From NCBI GenBank assembly GCA_964019165.1, contig OZ025277.1, positions 14,881,681-14,945,680 of the forward strand: 64,000 nt of DNA, read 5' to 3'. Each line of letters begins with the position of its first letter. The first letter of the stretch is position 1. The position numbers and the translations under genes were made by a program. The DNA is from Mastigias papua (taxonomy: Eukaryota; Cnidaria; Scyphozoa; Rhizostomeae; Mastigiidae). Below the pieces are notes generated by a model. The model was not told the origin of the DNA. It saw only the letters and a program-made list of their open reading frames with translations, and ran no database searches. This document shows, one piece after another, positions 11,280 to 41,318 of the stretch.

Positions 11280-14200
11280 TTGGCCAAACATGCCTCATTT
11301 TTATCACTTGTCAATCTGCAATCAAAATCAATCAATTTCAATTTTGGTCATTTTTCGCTCATTTTTGGGCAAAATACCAAGGCTATAGCCTTACTTTTTG
11401 GCCAAAAATGGCTCATTTTCATCACTTTTCAATCTGCAATCAAAATCAATCAATTTCAATTTTGGTCATTTTTCGCTCATTTGTGGGCAAAATACCAAGG
11501 CTATAGCCTTACGTTTTGGCCAAAAATGGCTCATTGTCATCACTTTTCAATCTGCAATCAAAATCAATCATTTTCAATTTTGGTGATCTTTCGCTCATTT
11601 TTGGGCAAAATACCAAGGCTATAGCCTTACTTCTTGGCCAAAAATTGCTCATTTTCATCACTTATCAATCTGCAATCAAAATCAATCAATTTCAATTTTG
11701 GTCATTTTTCGCTCATTTTTGGGCAAAATACCAAGGCTATAGCCTTACTTTTTGGCCAAAAATGGCTCATTTTCATCACTTTTCAATCTGCAATCAAAAT
11801 CAATCAATTTCAACTTCACTTTTCAATCTGCAATCAAACTTCATGAATTTCAATTGTGGTCATTTTTCGGTAAATGTTGGGCAAAATACCAAGGCTATAG
11901 CCTTACTCTTTGGCCAAACATGCCTCATTTTCATCACTTTTCAATCTGCAATCAAAATCAATCAATTTCAATTTTGGTCATTTTTCGCTCATTTTTGGGC
12001 AAAATACCAAGGCTATAGCCTTACTTTTTGGCCAAAAATGGCTCATTTTCATCACTTTTCAATCTGCAATCAAAATCAATCAATTTCAATTTTGGTCATT
12101 TTTCGCTCATTTGTGGGCAAAATACCAAGGCTATAGCCTTACGTTTTGGCCAAAAATGGCTCATTGTCATCACTTTTCAATCTGCAATCAAAATCAATCA
12201 TTTTCAATTTTGGTGATCTTTCGCTCATTTTTGGGCAAAATACCAAGGCTATAGCCTTACTTCTTGGCCAAAAATTGCTCATTTTCATCACTTATCAATC
12301 TGCAATCAAAATCAATCAATTTCAATTTTGGTCATTTTTCGCTCATTTTTGGGCAAAATACCAAGGCTATAGCCTTACTTTTTGGCCAAAAATGGCTCAT
12401 TTTCATCACTTTTCAATCTGCAATCAAAATCAATCAATTTCAATTTTGGTCATTTTTCGGTAAGTTTTGGGCAAAATACCAAGGCTATAGCCTTACTTTT
12501 TGGCCAAAAATGGCTCATTTTCATCACTTTTCAATCTGCAGTCAAAATCAATCAATTTCAATTTTGGTCATTTTTCGCTCATTTTTGGGCAAAATACCAA
12601 GGCTATAGCCTTACTTTTTGGCCAAAAATGGCTCATTTTCATCACTTTTCAATCTGCAATCAAAATCAATCAATTTCAATTTTGGTCATTTTTCGCTCAT
12701 TTTTGGGCAAAATACCAAGGCTATAGCCTTACTTTTTGGCCAAAAATGGCTCATTTTCATCACTTTTCAATCTGCAATCAAAATCAATCAATTTCAATTT
12801 TGGTCATTTTTCGCTCATTTTTGGGCAAAATACCAAGGCTATAGCCTTACGTTTTGGCCAAACATGGCTCATTTTCATCACTTTTCAATCTGCAATCAAA
12901 CTTCATGAATTTCAATTTTGGTCATTTTTCGGTAAGTTTTGGCCAATATACCAAGGCTATAGCCTTACTTTTTGGCCAAACATGGCTCATTTTCATCACT
13001 TTTCAATCTGCAATCAAAATTCATGAATTTCAATTTTGGTCATTTTTCGGTAAGTTTTGGCCAATATACCAAGGCTATAGCCTTACTTTTTGGCCAAACA
13101 TGCCTCATTTTTATCACTTGTCAATCTGCAATCAAAATCAATCAATTTCAATTTTGGTCATTTTTCGCTCATTTTTGGGCAAAATACCAAGGCTATAGCC
13201 TTACTTTTTGGCCAAAAATGGCTCATTTTCATCACTTTTCAATCTGCAATCAAAATCAATCAATTTCAATTTTGGTCATTTTTCGCTCATTTGTGGGCAA
13301 AATACCAAGGCTATAGCCTTACGTTTTGGCCAAAAATGGCTCATTGTCATCACTTTTCAATCTGCAATCAAAATCAATCATTTTCAATTTTGGTGATCTT
13401 TCGCTCATTTTTGGGCAAAATACCAAGGCTATAGCCTTACTTCTTGGCCAAAAATTGCTCATTTTCATCACTTATCAATCTGCAATCAAAATCAATCAAT
13501 TTCAATTTTGGTCATTTTTCGCTCATTTTTGGGCAAAATACCAAGGCTATAGCCTTACTTTTTGGCCAAAAATGGCTCATTTTCATCACTTTTCAATCTG
13601 CAATCAAAATCAATCAATTTCAACTTCACTTTTCAATCTGCAATCAAACTTCATGAATTTCAATTGTGGTCATTTTTCGGTAAATGTTGGGCAAAATACC
13701 AAGGCTATAGCCTTACTCTTTGGCCAAACATGCCTCATTTTCATCACTTTTCAATCTGCAATCAAAATCAATCAATTTCAATTTTGGTCATTTTTCGCTC
13801 ATTTTTGGGCAAAATACCAAGGCTATAGCCTTACTTTTTGGCCAAAAATGGCTCATTTTCATCACTTTTCAATCTGCAATCAAAATCAATCAATTTCAAT
13901 TTTGGTCATTTTTCGCTCATTTGTGGGCAAAATACCAAGGCTATAGCCTTACGTTTTGGCCAAAAATGGCTCATTGTCATCACTTTTCAATCTGCAATCA
14001 AAATCAATCATTTTCAATTTTGGTGATCTTTCGCTCATTTTTGGGCAAAATACCAAGGCTATAGCCTTACTTCTTGGCCAAAAATTGCTCATTTTCATCA
14101 CTTATCAATCTGCAATCAAAATCAATCAATTTCAATTTTGGTCATTTTTCGCTCATTTTTGGGCAAAATACCAAGGCTATAGCCTTACTTTTTGGCCAAA

Positions 14201-14899
14201 AATGGCTCATTTTCATCACTTTTCAATCTGCAATCAAAATCAATCAATTTCAATTTTGGTCATTTTTCGGTAAGTTTTGGGCAAAATACCAAGGCTATAG
14301 CCTTACTTTTTGGCCAAAAATGGCTCATTTTCATCACTTTTCAATCTGCAGTCAAAATCAATCAATTTCAATTTTGGTCATTTTTCGCTCATTTTTGGGC
14401 AAAATACCAAGGCTATAGCCTTACTTTTTGGCCAAAAATGGCTCATTTTCATCACTTTTCAATCTGCAATCAAAATCAATCAATTTCAATTTTGGTCATT
14501 TTTCGCTCATTTTTGGGCAAAATACCAAGGCTATAGCCTTACTTTTTGGCCAAAAATGGCTCATTTTCATCACTTTTCAATCTGCAATCAAAATCAATCA
14601 ATTTCAATTTTGGTCATTTTTCGCTCATTTTTGGGCAAAATACCAAGGCTATAGCCTTACGTTTTGGCCAAACATGGCTCATTTTCATCACTTTTCAATC
14701 TGCAATCAAACTTCATGAATTTCAATTTTGGTCATTTTTCGGTAAGTTTTGGCCAATATACCAAGGCTATAGCCTTACTTTTTGGCCAAACATGGCTCAT
14801 TTTCATCACTTTTCAATCTGCAATCAAAATTCATGAATTTCAATTTTGGTCATTTTTCGGTAAGTTTTGGCCAATATACCAAGGCTATAGCCTTACTTT
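11280..14899. repeat. Higher-order repeat: 1810 bp (15 units) in two tandem copies
   Basis: The blocks 11280-13089 and 13090-14899 match unit for unit. Each is 14 units of 118 bp plus one 158-bp unit (11752-11909 and 13562-13719). The 158-bp unit has the same internal 40-bp partial duplication (CAACTTCACTTTTCAATCTG junction) and the same rare variants (TGTGGGCAAAAT, TGGTGATCTTTCGC) in both blocks. Sharing an odd junction shows the 1.8-kb block was copied as a whole. Confidence 0.9.
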
Positions 14900-15017
14900 T
14901 TGGCCAAACATGGCTCATTTTCATCACTTTTCAATCTGCAATCAAAATTCATGAATTTCAATTTTGGTCATTTTTCGGTAAGTTTTGGGCAAAATACCAA
15001 GGCTATAGCCTTACTTT

Positions 15018-17377
15018 TTGGCCAAACATGGCTCATTTTCATCACTTTTCAATCTGCAATCAAAATCAATCAATTTCAATTTTGGTCATGTTTCGCTCAT
15101 GTTTGGGCAAAATACCAAGGCTATAGCCTTACTTCTTGGCCAAAAATGGCTCATTTTCATCACCTTTCAATCTGCAATCAAAATCAATCAATTTCAATTT
15201 TGGTCATGTTTCGCTCATTTTTGGGCAAAATACCAAGGCTATAGCCTTACGTTTTGGCCAAACATGGCTCATTTTCATCACTTTTCAATCTGCAATCAAA
15301 ATTCATGAATTTCAATTTTGGTCATTTCTCGGTAAGTTTTGGGCAAAATACCAAGGCTATATCCTTACTTTTTGGCCAAACATGGCTCATTTTCATCACT
15401 TTTCAATCTGCAATCAAAATCAATCAATTTCAATTTTGGTCATTTCTCGCTCATTTTTGGGCAAAATACCAAGGCTATAGCCTTACTGTTTGGCCAAACA
15501 TGGCTCATTTTCATCACTTTTCAATCTGCAATCAAAATTCATGAATTTCAATTTTGGTCATTTCTCGGTAAGTTTTGGGCAAAATACCAAGGCTATATCC
15601 TTACTTTTTGGCCAAACATGGCTCATTTTCATCACTTTTCAATCTGCAATCAAAATCAATCAATTTCAATTTTGGTCATTTCTCGCTCATTTTTGGGCAA
15701 AATACCAAGGCTATAGCCTTACTGTTTGGCAGAAAATGGCTCATTTTCATCACTTTTCAATCTGCAATCAAAATCAATCAATATCAATTTTGGTCATTTT
15801 TCGCTCATTTTTGGGCAAAATACCAAGGCTATAGCCTTACTTTTTGGCCAAAAATGGCTCATTTTCATCACTTTTCAATCTGCAATCAAAATCAATCAAT
15901 TTCAATTTTGGTCATTTTTCGCTCATTTTTGGGCAAAATACCAAGGCTATAGCCTTACTTTTTGGCCAAACATGCCTCATTTTCATCACTTTTCAATCTG
16001 CAATCAAAATCAATCAATTTCAATTTTGGTCATTTTTCGCTCATATTTGGGCAAAATACCAAGGCTATAGCCTTACGTTTTGGCCAAAAATGGCTCATTT
16101 TCATCACTTTTCAATCTGCAATCAAAATCAATCATTTTCAATTTTGGTGATCTTTCGCTCATTTTTGGGCAAAATACCAAGGCTATAGCCTTACTTCTTG
16201 GCCAAAAATTGCTCATTTTCATCACTTTTCAATCTGCAATCAAAATCAATCAATTTCAATTTTGGGCATTTTTCGCTCATTTTTGGGCAAAATACCAAGG
16301 CTATAGCCTTACTGTTTGGCCAAAAATGGCTCATTTTCATCACTTTTCAATCTGCAATCAAAATCAATCAATTTCAATTTTGGTCATTTTTCGCTCATTT
16401 TTGGGCAAAATACCAAGGCTATAGCCTTACTTTTTGGCCAAAAATGGCTCATTTTCATCACTTTTCAATCTGCCATCAAAATCAATCAATTTCAATTTTG
16501 GTCATTTTTCGCTCATTTTTGGGCAAAATACCAAGGCTATAGCCTTACGTTTTGGCCAAACATGCCTCATTTTCATCACTTTTCAATCTGCAATCAAAAT
16601 TCATGAATTTCAATTTTGGTCATTTTTCGGTAAGTTTTGGCCAATATACCAAGGCTATAGCCTTACTTTTTGGCCAAACATGGCTCATTTTCATCACTTT
16701 TCAATCTGCAATCAAAAGTCATGAATTTCAATTTTGGTCAGTTTTCGGTAAGTTTTGGGCAAAATACCAAGGCTATAGCCTTACTTTTTGGCCAAACATG
16801 GCTCATTTTCATCACTTTTCAATCTGCAATCAAAATCAATCAATTTCAATTTTGGTCATTTTTCGGTAAGTTTTGGGCAAAATACCAAGGCTATAGCCTT
16901 ACTTTTTGGCCAAACATGGCTCATTTTCATCACTTTTCAATCTGCAATCAAAATCAATCAATTTCAATTTTGGTCATGTTTCGCTCATGTTTGGGCAAAA
17001 TACCAAGGCTATAGCCTTACTTCTTGGCCAAACATGGCTCATTTTCATCACCTTTCAATCTGCAATCAAAATCAATCAATTTCAATTTTGGTCATGTTTC
17101 GCTCATTTTTGGGCAAAATACCAAGGCTATAGCCTTACGTTTTGGCCAAACATGGCTCATTTTCATCACTTTTCAATCTGCAATCAAAATTCATGAATTT
17201 CAATTTTGGTCATTTCTCGGTAAGTTTTGGGCAAAATACCAAGGCTATATCCTTACTTTTTGGCCAAACATGGCTCATTTTCATCACTTTTCAATCTGCA
17301 ATCAAAATCAATCAATTTCAATTTTGGTCATTTCTCGCTCATTTTTGGGCAAAATACCAAGGCTATAGCCTTACTGT
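15018..17377. repeat. Higher-order repeat with 1888-bp (16-unit) offset
   Basis: Units from 15018-15489 match those from 16906-17377 (GTCATGTTTCGCTC, CACCTTTCAATC, CTATATCCTTAC variants). After that the offset falls to 1652 bp because a two-unit (236-bp) block at 15254-15489 is repeated at 15490-15725 in the first copy only. This shows two nested rounds of duplication. Confidence 0.75.
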
Positions 17378-17613
17378 TTGGCAAAAAATGGCTCATTTTC
17401 ATCACTTTTCAATCTGCAATCAAAATCAATCAATATCAATTTTGGTCATTTTTCGCTCATTTTTGGGCAAAATACCAAGGCTATAGCCTTACTTTTTGGC
17501 CAAAAATGGCTCAGTTTCATCACTTTTCAATCTGCAATCAAAATCAATCAATTTCAATTTTGGTCATTTTTCGCTCATTTTTGGGCAAAATACCAAGGCT
17601 ATAGCCTTACTTC

Positions 17614-20600
17614 TTGGCCAAAAATGGCTCATTTTCATCACTTTTCAATCTGGAATCAAAATCAATCAATTTCAATTTTGGTCATTTTTCGCTCATTTGT
17701 GGGCAAAATACCAAGGCTATAGCCTTACTTCTTGGCCAAAAATGGCTCATTTTCATCACTTTTCAATCTGCAATCAAAATCAATCAATGTCAATTTTGGT
17801 CATTTTTCGCTCATTTGTGGGCAAAATACCAAGGCTATAGCCTTACTTTTTGGCCAAACATGCCTCATTGTTATCACTTGTCAATCTGCAATCAAAATCA
17901 ATCAATTTCAATTTTGGTCATTTTTCGCTCATTTTTGGGCAAAATACCAAGGCTATAGCCTTACTTTTTGGCCAAAAATGGCTCATTTTCATCACTTTTC
18001 AATCTGCAATCAAAATCAATCAATTTCAATTTTGGTCATTTTTCGCTCATTTTTGGGCAAAATACCAAGGCTATAGCCTTACGTTTTGGCCAAACATGGC
18101 TCATTTTCATCACTTTTCAATCTGCAATCAAAATTCATGAATTTCAACGTTGGTCATTTTTCGGTAAGTTTTGGGCAAAATACCAAGGCTATAGCCTTAC
18201 TTTTTGGCCAAACATGGCTCATTTTCATCACTTTTCAATCTGCAATCAAAATCAATCAATTTCAATTTTGGTCATTTCTCGCTCATTTTTGGGCAAAATA
18301 CCAAGGCTATAGCCTTACTTTTTGGCCAAACATGGCTCATTTTCATCACTTTTCAATCTGCAATCAAAATCAATCAATTTCAATTTTGGTCATTTTTCGC
18401 TCATTTTTGGGCAAAATACCAAGGCTATAGCCTTACGTTTTGGCCAAAAATGGCTCATTGTCATCACTTGTCAATCTGCAATCAAAATCAATCAATTTCA
18501 ATTTTGGTCATTTCTCGCTCAATTTTGGGCAAAATACCAAGGCTATAGCCTTACTGTTTGGCCAAAAATGGCTCATTTTCATCACTTTTCAATCTGCAAT
18601 CAAAATCAATCAATTTCAATTTTGGTCATTTTTCGCTCATTTTTGGGCAAAATACCAAGGCTATAGCCTTACGTTTTGGCCAAAAATGGCTCATTGTCAT
18701 CACTTTTCAATCTGCAATCAAAATCAATCATTTTCAATTTTGGTGATCTTTCGCTCATTTTTGGGCAAAATACCAAGGCTATAGCCTTACTTCTTGGCCA
18801 AAAATTGCTCATTTTCATCACTTATCAATCTGCAATCAAAATCAATCAATTTCAATTTTGGTCATTTTTCGCTCATTTTTGGGCAAAATACCAAGGCTAT
18901 AGCCTTACTTTTTGGCCACACATGGCTCATTTTCATCACTTTTCAATCTGCAATCAAAATCAATCAATGTCAATTTTGGTCATTTTTCGCTCATTTTTGG
19001 GCAAAATACCAAGGCTATAGCCTTACTTCTTGGCCAAACATGCCTCATTTTCATCACTTTTCAATCTGGAATCAAAATCAATCAATTTCAATTTTGGTCA
19101 TTTTTCGCTCATTTTTGGGCAAAATACCAAGGCTATAGCCTTACTTTTTGGCCAAACATGCCTCATTTTTATCACGTGTCAATCTGGAATCAAAATCAAT
19201 CAATTTCAATTTTGGTCATTTTTCGCTCATTTTTGGGCAAAATACCAAGGCTATAGCCTTACTGTTTGGCAAAAAATGGCTCATTTTCATCACTTTTCAA
19301 TCTGCAATCAAAATCAATCAATATCAATTTTGGTCATTTTTCGCTCATTTTTGGGCAAAATACCAAGGCTATAGCCTTACTTCTTGGCCAAAAATGGCTC
19401 ATTTTCATCACTTTTCAATCTGGAATCAAAATCAATCAATTTCAATTTTGGTCATTTTTCGCTCATTTGTGGGCAAAATACCAAGGCTATAGCCTTACTT
19501 CTTGGCCAAAAATGGCTCATTTTCATCACTTTTCAATCTGCAATCAAAATCAATCAATTTCAATTTTGGTCATTTTTCGCTCATTTGTGGGCAAAATACC
19601 AAGGCTATAGCCTTACTTTTTGGCCAAACATGCCTCATTGTTATCACTTGTCAATCTGCAATCAAAATCAATCAATTTCAATTTTGGTCATTTTTCGCTC
19701 ATTTTTGGGCAAAATACCAAGGCTATAGCCTTACTTTTTGGCCAAAAATGGCTCATTTTCATCACTTTTCAATCTGCAATCAAAATCAATCAATTTCAAT
19801 TTTGGTCATTTTTCGCTCATTTTTGGGCAAAATACCAAGGCTATAGCCTTACGTTTTGGCCAAACATGGCTCATTTTCATCACTTTTCAATCTGCAATCA
19901 AAATTCATGAATTTCAACGTTGGTCATTTTTCGGTAAGTTTTGGGCAAAATACCAAGGCTATAGCCTTACTTTTTGGCCAAACATGGCTCATTTTCATCA
20001 CTTTTCAATCTGCAATCAAAATCAATCAATTTCAATTTTGGTCATTTCTCGCTCATTTTTGGGCAAAATACCAAGGCTATAGCCTTACTTTTTGGCCAAA
20101 CATGGCTCATTTTCATCACTTTTCAATCTGCAATCAAAATCAATCAATTTCAATTTTGGTCATTTTTCGCTCATTTTTGGGCAAAATACCAAGGCTATAG
20201 CCTTATGTTTTGGCCAAAAATGGCTCATTGTCATCACTTGTCAATCTGCAATCAAAATCAATCAATTTCAATTTTGGTCATTTCTCGCTCAATTTTGGGC
20301 AAAATACCAAGGCTATAGCCTTACTGTTTGGCCAAAAATGGCTCATTTTCATCACTTTTCAATCTGCAATCAAAATCAATCAATTTCAATTTTGGTCATT
20401 TTTCGCTCATTTGTGGGCAAAATACCAAGGCTATAGCCTTACGTTTTGGCCAAAAATGGCTCATTGTCATCACTTTTCAATCTGCAATCAAAATCAATCA
20501 TTTTCAATTTTGGTGATCTTTCGCTCATTTTTGGGCAAAATACCAAGGCTATAGCCTTACTTCTTGGCCAAAAATTGCTCATTTTCATCACTTATCAATC

Positions 20601-21153
20601 TGCAATCAAAATCAATCAATTTCAATTTTGGTCATTTTTCGCTCATTTTTGGGCAAAATACCAAGGCTATAGCCTTACTTTTTGGCCACACATGGCTCAT
20701 TTTCATCACTTTTCAATCTGCAATCAAAATCAATCAATGTCAATTTTGGTCATTTTTCGCTCATTTTTGGGCAAAATACCAAGGCTATAGCCTTACTTCT
20801 TGGCCAAACATGCCTCATTTTCATCACTTTTCAATCTGCAATCAAAATCAATCAATTTCAATTTTGGTCATTTTTCGCTCATTTGTGGGCAAAATACCAA
20901 GGCTATAGCCTTACTTTTTGGCCAAACATGCCTCATTTTTATCACGTGTCAATCTGCAATCAAAATCAATCAATTTCAATTTTGGTCATTTTTCGCTCAT
21001 TTTTGGGCAAAATACCAAGGCTATAGCCTTACTGTTTGGCAAAAAATGGCTCATTTTCATCACTTTTCAATCTGCAATCAAAATCAATCAATATCAATTT
21101 TGGTCATTTTTCGCTCATTTTTGGGCAAAATACCAAGGCTATAGCCTTACTTC
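17614..21153. repeat. Higher-order repeat: 1770 bp (15 units) in two tandem copies
   Basis: The blocks 17614-19383 and 19384-21153 match in order, including rare variants such as TTGGCCACACATGG (18904 and 20674 region), TTCAACGTTGGTC, TCACGTGTCAATC and TTTGGCAAAAAATG. Only scattered single-base differences are seen, for example CCTTACGTTTTGG at 18433 versus CCTTATGTTTTGG at 20203. Confidence 0.88.
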
Positions 21154-22150
21154 TTGGCCAAAAATGGCTCATTTTCATCACTTTTCAATCTGGAATCAAA
21201 ATCAATCAATTTCAATTTTGGTCATTTTTCGCTCATTTGTGGGCAAAATACCAAGGCTATAGCCTTACGTTTTGGCCAAAAATGGCTCATTTTCATCACT
21301 TTTCAATCTGCAATCAAAATCAATCATTTTCAATTTTGGTGATCTTTCGCTCAGTTTTGGGCAAAATACCAAGGCTATAGCCTTACTTCTTGGCCAAAAA
21401 TTGCTCATTTTCATCACTTTTCAATCTGCAATCAAAATCAATCAATTTCAATTTTGGGCATTTTTCGCTCATTTTTGGGCAAAATACCAAGGCTATAGCC
21501 TTACTGTTTGGCCAAAAATGGCTCATTTTCATCACTTTTCAATCTGCAATCAAAATCAATCAATTTTGGTCATTTTTCGCTCATTTTTGGGCAAAATACC
21601 AAGGCTATAGCCTTACGTTTTGGCCAAAAATGGCTCATTGTCATCACTTTTCAATCTGCAATCAAAATCAATCAAGTTCAATTTTGGTGATCTTTCGCTC
21701 ATTTTTGGGCAAAATACCAAGGCTATAGCCTTAGTTCTTGGCCAAAAATTGCTCATTTTCATCACTTATCAATCTGCAATCAAAATCAATCAATTTCAAT
21801 TTTGGTCATTTTTCGCTCATTTGTGGGCAAAATACCAAGGCTATAGCCTTACTTTTTGGCCAAACATGCCTCATTTTCATCACTTTTCAATCTGCAATCA
21901 AAATCAATCAATTTCAATTTTGGTCATGTTTCGCTCATTTGTGGGCAAAACACCAAGGCTATAGCCTTACTTTTTGGCCAAAAATGGCTCATTTTCATCA
22001 CTTTTCAATCTGCAATCAAAATCAATCAATTTCAATTTTGGTCATTTTTCGCTCATTTTTGGGCAAAATACCAAGGCTATAGCCTTACTGTTTGGCCAAA
22101 AATGGCTCCTTTTCAATCTGCAATCAAAGTCAATCAATGTCAACGTGGGT

Positions 22151-23772
22151 CACTCTAGAGCCCGATGTCGTAAATTGTCGGAATAATACAAGGATGAAAG
22201 ATCGAAACGAAGGACCTGATAGAAAATTCTTGGAAAATACACAATAAGACACAATAAATCATGTGTGCTAAAAATCCTGAGAGAGACAGTAGTATGTTCA
22301 GGGTGCAAAATGGTAAGTGTCACAAGATAGTAGATATGATAGCTCTGATAGTTTGTTGGTGTTGGTGTCTGCTCAGAGTGCGCAAGGTTTATCGTCATAG
22401 AGAGTGGTCGGAGCGATTTATGAAGGAATACAAGTATATACACTACGACAATAAGAACTGTATATGGTTAAAAATGGCAAAAATTAACTACTCAACTTAC
22501 TTATGGTGGAAATTTGCAGTACATGCGGATTTATAAACTAACAAGGATCAAAGAGATTGACAGTTTTGCAGGAGAAATTACCTAAGGTACAAAAGTGCAA
22601 AATTCAATCTTAGGCACGCATGGAAGTGACATCACGTAATGCCATTGAGAAAACAATTAAATTGTATTTCCCAGCACTAGTTAAGGAAGTTTTTGCCAAG
22701 TACAACAGTGAATAAGTTGGCTTCCGCATTTAATTAGGTCAGACTTTCTGTTAGATATAGGGTGCTCGGCAAACACTGGCCTTAGCTGCTGAAATTGGAG
22801 AAACATGAGGTCAAGAGTTCCTTGCAGAATGTTTCAAATGGTCTAAGCTAACAAAATGAAATACAATAACATATCGCACACAAATGCAACATTAGTCTCA
22901 GTGCCGTAAAATCTGGACAAGTTCTTTTAGAACTCTCGGTTAGAGTAAAAGGAGAACTGGAAAAGTTTCTCATTATCTATCAGGCAAAAACTACAACAAT
23001 TTCCCTACTGAATTTAAAATGCTAATGTGGTACTACAGTCACGTGAGATAGTAAATTACTTCCAATAATAACATTTAATTCAACAGTTTTCTCTTCAGCG
23101 AAGAGTTAAATTGGATAACAAAGACATTCATGATATGATTTCATCATAGAAATGTATAAGGACGAAGGACTAAATGTCATACAAAAAAAATTTGAAACAA
23201 TAGATGATAAGGATAATCCTCAAAGGGAAATAGGTTGAAATGAAAATTTTAGTTGACGGTTAACTGCACTATATAGACGATGGGTACTACAGGTTTGGAA
23301 AGCTCGGAATTTTTTAGAAAATTCTCAACTACAACAACTCACCATCGCCCTTTAGATGAGAAGAAATTATGGACATAGCAAATCATAAAAATTTCCCATA
23401 AAATTTTAAATACATTATGCTGATTTGTTAAAAAATATGTGGCTGCTGTTGTACATATGATGAAATTTTGCACAGAAACCATAGGTAAAGAAGTAACGAT
23501 ACCTTGAGAAGATATTGATACTTTAGCCACTAAACATTTGTCACCAATGACATAAAAGAGTAGAACATACTATCAGTTGGGATAATAGACCCTGAAATAA
23601 GCAAGAAAATGTTGTCATAAAATTGTTAGCTCATGTAGCAAACAACACAAGTAAATCTGAATGTATAAAAGGAGCCAACAAGCGATATAAACCGTAAAAG
23701 CTAAGCCAATTGGATGCTTCATAATACAAAAACAAAAGACCTCTACTTACACCGATTTTAAAACAGTTTTCG
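22151..23772. other. Flank between the satellite and the SETD2 stop codon
   Basis: AT-rich sequence without convincing coding potential. Part of it is presumably the SETD2 3' UTR, read leftwards. No TTTATT (AATAAA on the minus strand) was found; TTTAAT at 23074-23079 and 22729-22734 (ATTAAA on the minus strand) are weak candidates. I see nothing else recognisable. Confidence 0.5.

Positions 23773-41318
<17,546 letters not shown>

Larger units (their letters stand above)
7291..22150. repeat. 118-bp satellite array, about 126 tandem units
   Basis: A single uninterrupted array. The TTGGCC motif recurs at 7387, 7505, 7622 and then every 118 bp. Exceptions are a 117-bp unit from 7505, 158-bp units from 11752 and 13562, and a 112-bp unit from 21508. 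About 125 anchors plus a partial first unit give about 126 copies. Each unit contains TTGGCCAAAAATGGCTCA, TTTTCATCACTTTTCAATC, CAATCAAAATCAATCAATTT, GGTCATTTTTCGCTC and CCAAGGCTATAGCCTTAC. Two co-varying variant blocks recur: AATCAATCAATTTC versus AATTCATGAATTTC, and CGCTCATTTTTGGG versus CGGTAAGTTTTGGG. Neighbouring units mostly differ by a few bases. The plus strand is nearly free of stops, and since 118 = 1 modulo 3 the frame shifts each unit, giving overlapping 60-206-codon frames that mostly begin at TTG; these are not genes. The first unit is partial at about 7291 and the last degrades after 22092. Confidence 0.98.

Noticed and set aside
7622..22000. CENP-B-box-like TTTCGCTCATTTTTGGGC in each satellite unit
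   Set aside because: Aligned to the box consensus, the spacing is off by one and three of the nine essential bases do not match. A centromeric role is not supported, and the array sits between genes.
7291..22150. CRISPR array
   Set aside because: Units are contiguous near-identical 118-bp repeats without unique spacers, in an intron-containing animal genome.
7387..22186. Overlapping 60-206-codon open frames reading MAKNGSFSSLF-type repeats
   Set aside because: They start at TTG, repeat every 118 bp in shifting frames and stop at the same place in each unit. They are a by-product of the satellite period, not genes.
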